Source of the DNA: an uncultured Treponema sp.
Lineage (GTDB): Bacteria > Spirochaetota > Spirochaetia > Treponematales > Treponemataceae
Reading direction: 5' to 3'
Assembly: GCA_946403565.1 (NCBI GenBank)
Contig: CAMJAJ010000103.1
Span: forward strand, 1-5,753
DNA length: 5,753 nucleotides
This document shows, one piece after another, positions 1 through 4,356 of the stretch. The notes beneath the pieces are model-generated. The model ran no database searches, was not told where the DNA came from, and saw nothing but the letters and a program-made list of their open reading frames with translations. Each line of letters begins with the position of its first letter. Position 1 is the first letter of the stretch. The position numbers and the translations under genes are program-made.

Positions 1-11
1 CCGGCGCTCAT
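1..11 (-). CDS. possible 5' end of a divergent gene (first 3 codons only)
   Basis: Reading the minus strand, ATG at 11-9 is followed by AGC GCC and runs off the left edge (Met-Ser-Ala-). The reason to call it is the context: an AGGAG ribosome binding site at 27-23, 11 bases before the ATG, and a well-formed sigma70-type promoter further upstream on the same strand. An alternative TTG at 20-18 is in the same frame but meets a TAG two codons later, so it cannot be the start. Nothing can be said about the product. Three codons are not proof of a gene, and the call rests on the promoter, binding site and start being correctly ordered. Confidence 0.45.
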
Positions 12-22
12 CTAAAACAATA

Positions 23-28
23 CTCCTC
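23..28 (-). promoter_or_regulatory. ribosome binding site of the divergent gene
   Basis: The minus strand reads GAGGAG here, a strong Shine-Dalgarno match, ending 11 bases before the ATG at 11-9. The AAA+ gene at the other end of the window has the same AGGAG-to-ATG distance, which supports both choices. Confidence 0.5.
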
Positions 29-36
29 GGTTTGAC

Positions 37-68
37 TGCAAGCTCCATTGTACAACAAGAAGCTTGCA
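37..68. repeat. 8-base inverted repeat across two divergent promoters, candidate operator
   Basis: TGCAAGCT at 37-44 is the exact reverse complement of AGCTTGCA at 61-68, with 16 bases between. The spacer contains a second, continuous palindrome, TTGTACAA (48-55). The left arm covers the expected start point of the minus-strand transcript. The spacer contains that promoter's -10 box, and the right arm overlaps the -35 box of the plus-strand promoter. There is no T-run after either arm, so it is not an intrinsic terminator. Position and symmetry suggest a binding site for a dimeric regulator acting on both genes, but no known operator consensus is recognised. Confidence 0.4.
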
Positions 69-75
69 ATGTAAA
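47..75 (-). promoter_or_regulatory. sigma70-type promoter for the divergent gene
   Basis: On the minus strand the -35 box TTTACA (75-70) is separated by exactly 17 bases from the -10 box TACAAT (52-47). Each hexamer differs from consensus at one position. Transcription would start near position 40, giving a leader of about 29 bases that contains the AGGAG site. It overlaps the plus-strand promoter and lies within an inverted repeat, so the two transcripts probably compete for polymerase or share a regulator. Confidence 0.6.
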
Positions 76-92
76 CAGCAATAAACTATTAT
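64..92 (+). promoter_or_regulatory. sigma70-type promoter of the membrane protein-dinB operon
   Basis: TTGCAA (64-69) is followed after 17 bases by TATTAT (87-92). A perfect TATAAT overlaps it at 90-95, but its spacing to the same -35 box would be 20 bases. With either -10 box the expected start of transcription falls at about 99-102, on or just after the first ATG of the downstream gene. The surrounding DNA is clearly AT-rich compared with the coding region. Confidence 0.5.
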
Positions 93-98
93 AATTCC

Positions 99-2111
99 AT
101 GCGCGAAAAAATGCAAAGGAATTCTTTCCGGTTTCTGCCGCTGCTCGCCCTGCTCCTGCTGGCGAACTCCCCAGCCTCCCCCCAGTCCGCTGGAACGAGC
201 GTGGAGCTACATGACTTCTATATCGGCAGGGGTTTCAAAACTGATTATCAGGGACTGAGCCCCAGCCAGAGCGAAATATATCCGAGGAACCTCCTGGTCA
301 CCATCCCCGCCGCCAGCCGGGAGGGCCGGGAGCCGATGGAAGGCGGGCTGGAGAACGTCTTCCTCATCTTCCCGCAGGACGACGCGGCGGCGCATCCCGA
401 CCTCTTCCTGAGCTTCCTGGAGGAGCTTGCCCGGCGGCAGCTCCCCTTCACCATAAAGGCCGTCCTTGCCGCGAACGAAGGAAGGAGCCCCGTCCGCGAC
501 GAGGAGGGCTACGAACACCCGACGGGCATCTCGGTCTTCGCGGAAAGCCTTGACAGCGGCACGAACAGCTGCGTCATCATCGCGCGGAGCGGCGGGATGA
601 ACCGCATCTCCTCGGGAGGCGGCGGCATGGTGGCCCCCATCTGGCTGGTCAAGTCGATCAAGACCTCCTGCGAGGAGCAGTCCGTCTCCGCCTGGCTCCC
701 GAACTCGGCCTCCTTCCTGTACCGCCTGGGCTTCATGAGCGAGGACGAGAAACTCTCCCCCTTCCTGGGCGAGTCCATCCCCGCGGCAGGCCTGTACCTG
801 AACGACGTGGAGGACTACCAGAAGGTGCTCGTGGGAACCCTGGACAAGCTCGCGGGGACGAACACGTCGAGCTGGGACGTCCACTACTCCTACGTGTCCA
901 TCCTCTCGCTCGAGTTCTGGCTGGACGAGACCTTCTTCCTCTTCTGCTACATCGGGGCGGCCTTCATCGTCCTGCTGCGGCTCTGCTTCTCCACGATGCA
1001 GCAGAGCGACCGGAACAGGGCCGTCATCAAGGACCTGTCCAAGGCCTGGTACCTCCTCCTGCTCCTCCTGGCCTTCACGGCGGCGGTCCTCCAGCTCTCG
1101 CAGCGCATCCCCAGCCTGGGCTCCCCCTTCGCGGCCATCACCATCGGGCAGCGGCTCGTCATAGCGACGGCGGCAAGCCTCCTGCTGTTCGTCCTGCTCG
1201 CCAAGCTGAAGGTGGCGGTCAGCATGGAAAGCAGCGCGCGGATCATCCTCCTCACGGGGGCCTGCAACATCTTCATCTTCTCGGCCATCGACATATCCTT
1301 CCTCTTCCTCTTCTTCTTTGAGTACCTGGCCTGCCTCATCGCGCGGCGGTCCAAGGGAAAGATCATGATAATCACGAGCCTCATCATCATGGCCCTCCCC
1401 TTCATCCCCCACGCGGCCAACATCCTGCTCTCCTCCAACCCGCGCTCGCTTGCCCGCCTGGCAAGCCCCGGCCCGCTGGGGAACCTGCTCACCGCGCTCA
1501 TACTCATGCCCTTCCAGCTCCAGTTCCTGCGCCTGCTCATGCAGATGGACTTCTTCACCAAGCGGAAGAAAGCCTTCGTCCTGCTCCGCATATTCAGCGC
1601 GGCCCTGTTCATCGCCGCCTGCGTGGCATGCGTGGGCCTCTTCTACTTCCTGGTCATCAGGACGCTGGCCTGGGCAAGCTTCAGCTCGCTCAGGGCCAGC
1701 TGGGCCGGGAAGGAGGCCCCGGTCTGGGAGCCCCGGCCGACCTTCGCCGAAGACCAGGAGGCGGACTACATACGGGTCGGCTACAGCACGGACGGCTTCA
1801 TGGAGTACAACTTCACCAGCATGTACGTGCAGGCGGCGGAGGGCGTGCAGGTGCTGCGCTACGACATCAGCCTGGAGACCGAGAGCGGCATCCCCCTGAA
1901 CGACTGCAACTACGGCTACAGCCTCAGCGGACGGCACAAGGCCTACATAGCGGTCCCCGACAACCCTGCGGCGGACCTCTCCATCATCTTCACCTGCGAG
2001 AAGGGGGTGAGCCCGATCGCCTTCATCACGAGCTACCTGAAGACCGCCGACGGCAGGTCGGTCGTGGAAAAGGACGCGCTCAACATGCCGCACCTGGACG
2101 GGCCGAAATGA
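99..2111 (+). CDS. secreted polytopic membrane protein with an M28-peptidase-like domain lacking metal ligands
   Basis: Encodes 670 residues of unknown function. Residues 1-30 look like a signal peptide: basic start, hydrophobic LPLLALLLLA at about 13-22, then a small-residue region. Residues 60-270 follow the order of an M28 aminopeptidase fold: an N-L-L-V-T-I-P strand (64-70), E-N-V-F-L-I-F (85-91), helix with LEELAR (107-112), F-T-I-K-A-V-L-A-A-N-E (117-127), then PFLGESIPAAG (221-231) and TLDKL (247-251). The zinc ligands expected in M28 are absent: the H-x-D site reads F-P-Q-D-D and the late histidine is missing. About eight membrane spans follow (near 277-297, 315-333, 352-370, 381-397, 398-414, 421-437, 458-476, 495-520). 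An even number puts the beta-rich tail (530-670) outside too. The layout resembles eukaryotic GPAA1, nicalin and ERMP1-type proteins. The M28 relationship is my inference from pattern. The start could instead be the ATG at 111, as neither has a ribosome binding site. The stop overlaps the dinB start. Confidence 0.8.
   Translation: MREKMQRNSFRFLPLLALLLLANSPASPQSAGTSVELHDFYIGRGFKTDYQGLSPSQSEIYPRNLLVTIPAASREGREPMEGGLENVFLIFPQDDAAAHPDLFLSFLEELARRQLPFTIKAVLAANEGRSPVRDEEGYEHPTGISVFAESLDSGTNSCVIIARSGGMNRISSGGGGMVAPIWLVKSIKTSCEEQSVSAWLPNSASFLYRLGFMSEDEKLSPFLGESIPAAGLYLNDVEDYQKVLVGTLDKLAGTNTSSWDVHYSYVSILSLEFWLDETFFLFCYIGAAFIVLLRLCFSTMQQSDRNRAVIKDLSKAWYLLLLLLAFTAAVLQLSQRIPSLGSPFAAITIGQRLVIATAASLLLFVLLAKLKVAVSMESSARIILLTGACNIFIFSAIDISFLFLFFFEYLACLIARRSKGKIMIITSLIIMALPFIPHAANILLSSNPRSLARLASPGPLGNLLTALILMPFQLQFLRLLMQMDFFTKRKKAFVLLRIFSAALFIAACVACVGLFYFLVIRTLAWASFSSLRASWAGKEAPVWEPRPTFAEDQEADYIRVGYSTDGFMEYNFTSMYVQAAEGVQVLRYDISLETESGIPLNDCNYGYSLSGRHKAYIAVPDNPAADLSIIFTCEKGVSPIAFITSYLKTADGRSVVEKDALNMPHLDGPK
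2108..2111 (+). promoter_or_regulatory. ATGA stop/start overlap coupling the membrane protein gene to dinB
   Basis: The TGA stop of the first gene (2109-2111) shares bases with the ATG of dinB (2108-2110). Such overlaps are typical of translational coupling, where the terminating ribosome restarts. The lack of a strong Shine-Dalgarno sequence in front of dinB fits this. Confidence 0.85.
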
Positions 2112-3274
2112 AAGTGTACTTCCACATAGACCTGGATGCCTTCTTTGCCTCGGTGGAGCAGCTGGACCACCCCGACTACCGGGGGAAACCCGTCGTCGTC
2201 GGGGGGCTGCCGGGCGACAGGCGGGCCGTCGTCTCCACGGCGTCCTACGAGGCGCGGAAATACGGCATCCACTCCGCCATGCCGCTCTCGCGGGCCGTGC
2301 AGCTGTGCCCCACGGCCATATTCGTCAGGGGCCGCTACGAACGCTACCAGGAACTTTCCGACCGGATAATGGCGATCTTCGGGGGCTACTCCCCCGACGT
2401 GACCCAGCTGTCCATAGACGAGGCCTTCCTGGACATGAGCGGGACGGAAAAGCTCTTCGGCAAGAGCGGGGACGTGGCCGCCAGGATAAAGGCCGACGTG
2501 AAGGCCCAGACCGGCCTTTCCGTCAGCGTTGGCATCGCGAGCACGATGTACGTCGCCAAGATCGCCTCGGGCCTGAACAAGCCGGACGGGCTCACGGCCG
2601 TCGCCGCCGGGGACGAGAGCGCGTTCATGCGCCGGCTTCCGCTGGACAAGGTCTGGGGCATCGGCGGCAAGACGCTGGCCCGGCTCAAAAGCTCGGGCTT
2701 CTTCACGACGGAGGACATCTACGGCAAGTCGGAGGCCCTGCTCCGGACGATCTTCGGGGAGAGCACGGGAAGCTTCCTCTACGCGGCGGTCCGCGGCAAC
2801 CCGGAGATGACCTTCGGGGGCGAGGCGAAGAACCACTCCATAAGCTCCGAGCGCACCTACGACTTTGACCTGACCGACCGCTACGCCATAGACACCGCCC
2901 TGATGGAGCTGTCCATGCATGTCCTCTACCGCATGCACCGGGAACAGGTGAAATCCAGGACGTTGGCCCTGAAGATCCGCTACGAGGACTTCACGACGGT
3001 CAGCGTGCAGGAGACGGGCGAGTACGCCATCTCCAACGCCGACGACATGTTCGAGCGCTGCAGGAGGCTCTTTGACCGGAAGTACGAGCACGGGCGGGGC
3101 ATCCGGCTGCTGGGTGTGGCATGCGAGAAGGTCTACGGCAGGGACGTGCCCGAGCAGAAGGGGCTGTTTGACTTTGACAACGAGAAGAAGGCAAAGATCG
3201 AGGAGGCCATATACGCCATGCAGGACAGGCATCCCGAGATAAAGATCGGCAAGGCCCGGACGCTCAAGAGCTAG
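2108..3274 (+). CDS. dinB: DNA polymerase IV (Y-family translesion polymerase)
   Basis: Encodes 388 residues, a normal length for Pol IV, which copies past damaged template bases and can extend mismatched ends. The palm carries the metal-binding aspartate D8 in HIDLDAFF, with F13 as the steric gate against ribonucleotides, and D104-E105 in the LSIDEAFLDMSG motif. YEARKYGI (47-54) is the usual nucleotide-contact segment. KIASGLNKPDG (151-161) and the helix-hairpin-helix WGIGGKTLARLKSSG (183-197) complete the polymerase core. The little-finger domain covers about 240-345. QKGLFDF (350-356) is a clamp-binding motif, followed by a charged helical tail ending IGKARTLKS, as in many Pol IV proteins outside the enterobacteria. 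The ATG lies in the overlap ATGA with the preceding gene and has only a weak GGACGG upstream, so translation is probably coupled. All catalytic residues are present, so it should be active. I saw no recognisable LexA box at the operon promoter. Confidence 0.97.
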   Translation: MKVYFHIDLDAFFASVEQLDHPDYRGKPVVVGGLPGDRRAVVSTASYEARKYGIHSAMPLSRAVQLCPTAIFVRGRYERYQELSDRIMAIFGGYSPDVTQLSIDEAFLDMSGTEKLFGKSGDVAARIKADVKAQTGLSVSVGIASTMYVAKIASGLNKPDGLTAVAAGDESAFMRRLPLDKVWGIGGKTLARLKSSGFFTTEDIYGKSEALLRTIFGESTGSFLYAAVRGNPEMTFGGEAKNHSISSERTYDFDLTDRYAIDTALMELSMHVLYRMHREQVKSRTLALKIRYEDFTTVSVQETGEYAISNADDMFERCRRLFDRKYEHGRGIRLLGVACEKVYGRDVPEQKGLFDFDNEKKAKIEEAIYAMQDRHPEIKIGKARTLKS

Positions 3275-3343
3275 CGGGCAACCGGCCCCGCCACGATACG
3301 GCCCGCACCCCCAGGACAAGACCAGCACCGGGCCCGCGTGCTG
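3274..3343. other. convergent intergenic gap with weak GC-rich hairpins
   Basis: The 93 bases between the dinB stop and the stop of the minus-strand AAA+ gene contain two possible stems. One is GCGGGC (3274-3279) with GCCCGC (3301-3306). The other is CAGCAC (3323-3328) with GTGCTG (3338-3343), enclosing GGGCCC. Neither is followed by a run of T on either strand, so neither is a standard intrinsic terminator. One may still halt converging transcripts with Rho or by its structure. No gene is visible here. Confidence 0.3.
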
Positions 3344-3367
3344 AACGGCGGCCTGCGGTCAACCGGA

Positions 3368-4240
3368 CTAGCAGTCCACGCCCAAATCCTTTATCAGCGC
3401 GAAGAGGTAGGTCCGCTCGATTCCAAGGGCGCGGGCCGCCGCCGCCTTGTTGCCGGCGCAGGCGGCTATCGTGTCCTCTATGTAGGACTTCTTGAAGAGC
3501 CCCGCGGCCTCCCTGAGCCCCAGGCCTGAAGGAACCGACCTGCCGTCAGATGACGGGCGGCCCACTGAAAGCACGATGTCCTCCTCCTCAAGCCGTATTC
3601 CCCGGCACAGCAGGACGGCACGCTCCATGACGTTCCGGAGCTCGCGGATATTGCCCGGCCAATGGTAGGCCTCAAGTTTCTTTATTGCCGCCGGTGAGAA
3701 GCCCCTCACATCCCGGCCCATCTCCCGGGCAAACTCAGACAGGTAGCGGTCCGCAAGCGGCATGATGTCCTCGGCCCGCTCCCGCAAAGGCGGGCAGCTC
3801 ACGCTTATCGCGTCCAGCAGCACGAGCAGGTCACGGCGGAATTCCCCCCGGGCGGCCAGCTCCTCAAGTTCCCCGCAGGCCGATGCGATGACCTTGATCC
3901 GGCCGTTCCCGCCGCCAGCCTGACCGTTCCCGCCGCGGACCTGGCCGGCCAGGAAGCCGTACAGAAGCTCCTGCGCATCCGGGGCAAGCAGCTGCAGCCC
4001 GTCCAGAAAGAGGGTACAGGCAGGACTGAGGCAGGAGAGGAAATCCACGCCTGCCCCCAGGCATTTGACCGGGACAAAAACCGATTCCACCCCCCGTTTC
4101 TCGTGTATCCTGCGGGCAATGTACTCCTTGCCGCTCCCCCGCTCTCCACGTATCAGGACGGGCGAGGACGAAGCGGCAACATCAGCAAGGGCAGCAAGCA
4201 GACGCAGCATCCTTTTGCTCGAGCTTGTGAATTCATCCAT
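3368..4240 (-). CDS. degenerate sigma54-activator-like AAA+ protein with Fis-type helix-turn-helix
   Basis: Encodes 290 residues, without a receiver or other sensor domain. The AAA+ region (about 4-230) is recognisable from Walker A GERGSGKE (32-39), CPPLRERAEDIMPLA (149-163), and sensor II HWPGNIRELRNVMERAVLL (193-211). A C-terminal Fis-type helix-turn-helix occupies about 250-288 (YIEDTIAACAGNKAAAARALGIERTYLF region). Features needed for driving sigma54 polymerase are missing: the segment holding the GAFTGA loop is absent, and Walker A to Walker B is about 23 residues shorter than in PspF. Walker B reads LFLDG instead of LFLDE, the asparagine of the glutamate switch is K59, sensor I reads ASAC instead of AATN, and one of the two arginine-finger positions is leucine (L141). 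It is therefore likely a DNA-binding regulator with altered or no ATPase cycle. The chosen ATG at 4240-4238 follows GGGGAGGAG. An in-frame ATG at 4291 would lie inside the rpsA terminator and is unlikely. Confidence 0.85.
   Translation of the reverse strand: MDEFTSSSKRMLRLLAALADVAASSSPVLIRGERGSGKEYIARRIHEKRGVESVFVPVKCLGAGVDFLSCLSPACTLFLDGLQLLAPDAQELLYGFLAGQVRGGNGQAGGGNGRIKVIASACGELEELAARGEFRRDLLVLLDAISVSCPPLRERAEDIMPLADRYLSEFAREMGRDVRGFSPAAIKKLEAYHWPGNIRELRNVMERAVLLCRGIRLEEEDIVLSVGRPSSDGRSVPSGLGLREAAGLFKKSYIEDTIAACAGNKAAAARALGIERTYLFALIKDLGVDC
3901..3942. repeat. imperfect 21-base tandem duplication inside the AAA+ gene
   Basis: Two adjacent 21-base units, 3901-3921 and 3922-3942, match at 17 positions and share a 13-base core, CCGTTCCCGCCGC. 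Being a multiple of three, the duplication keeps the frame and encodes a flexible Gly-Gly-Asn-Gly sequence twice (about residues 103-113). It sits just before the sensor I strand, on the face where this family normally contacts its partners. Confidence 0.7.
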
Positions 4241-4251
4241 ATCGATAGCAG

Positions 4252-4260
4252 CTCCTCCCC
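4252..4260 (-). promoter_or_regulatory. ribosome binding site of the AAA+ gene
   Basis: The minus strand reads GGGGAGGAG, with its AGGAG ending 11 bases before the ATG at 4240-4238. This strong site selects that ATG over the in-frame ATG at 4291, which has no such signal and falls within the terminator stem. Confidence 0.7.
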
Positions 4261-4271
4261 GGACACCCGGA

Positions 4272-4331
4272 CAAAACAAAAAAAGGCGCACCGCCCTGCC
4301 CGCGGAAAACCCGGGGCAGACCAGTACGCCT
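4272..4331 (-). terminator. intrinsic terminator of rpsA
   Basis: Starting 25 bases beyond the rpsA stop on the minus strand, AGGCGTAC (4331-4324) pairs with GTGCGCCT (4291-4284) over 8 pairs with one G-U. It encloses a second stem, CTGCCC (4319-4314) with GGGCAG (4301-4296). The outer stem runs straight into seven T residues, then G, then four more T. A smaller alternative stem, GGCG/CGCC, ends at the same T-run. This is a strong Rho-independent terminator directed at transcripts leaving rpsA. It lies between rpsA and the codirectional AAA+ gene, so expression of the latter needs read-through or a promoter I cannot see. Confidence 0.85.
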
Positions 4332-4356
4332 CTTCAGAAAGCCAGCGTAAAAACCG

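Noticed and set aside
207..2093. Very long open frame (628 codons) on the minus strand opposite the membrane protein gene
   Set aside because: It follows from the strong G/C third-position bias of the real gene. The translation is rich in Arg, Glu, Gly and Val with no domain pattern, and the plus-strand product has a signal peptide and membrane spans.
1628..2107. In-frame upstream extension of dinB into the membrane protein gene (would add 160 residues)
   Set aside because: The extra residues are low-complexity, rich in Arg, Gly, His and Gln, and lie out of frame within a real gene. The Pol IV fold starts exactly at the ATG at 2108.
2033..3328. 431-codon minus-strand frame opposite dinB
   Set aside because: dinB on the plus strand has all polymerase motifs. 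The opposite frame is a composition artefact with no recognisable features.
3279..3366. Direct repeat CAACCGG at 3279-3285 and 3360-3366 as a possible attachment or target-site duplication
   Set aside because: Seven bases recurring in GC-rich DNA is expected by chance, and nothing between the copies resembles a mobile element.
3338..3529. Small plus-strand frame (63 codons) after dinB
   Set aside because: It begins in the convergent gap but mostly overlaps the helix-turn-helix coding region of the AAA+ gene. No ribosome binding site and no domain are visible.
4241..4291. 17-residue N-terminal extension of the AAA+ protein from the ATG at 4291
   Set aside because: That ATG is inside the rpsA terminator stem, has no ribosome binding site, and the strong GGGGAGGAG would be within the coding sequence.
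4310..4356. Possible minus-strand promoter TTTACG with CGTACT at 17-base spacing just after rpsA
   Set aside because: The -10 candidate matches consensus at only three positions and lies within the terminator stem. It would yield a transcript ending at the T-run.
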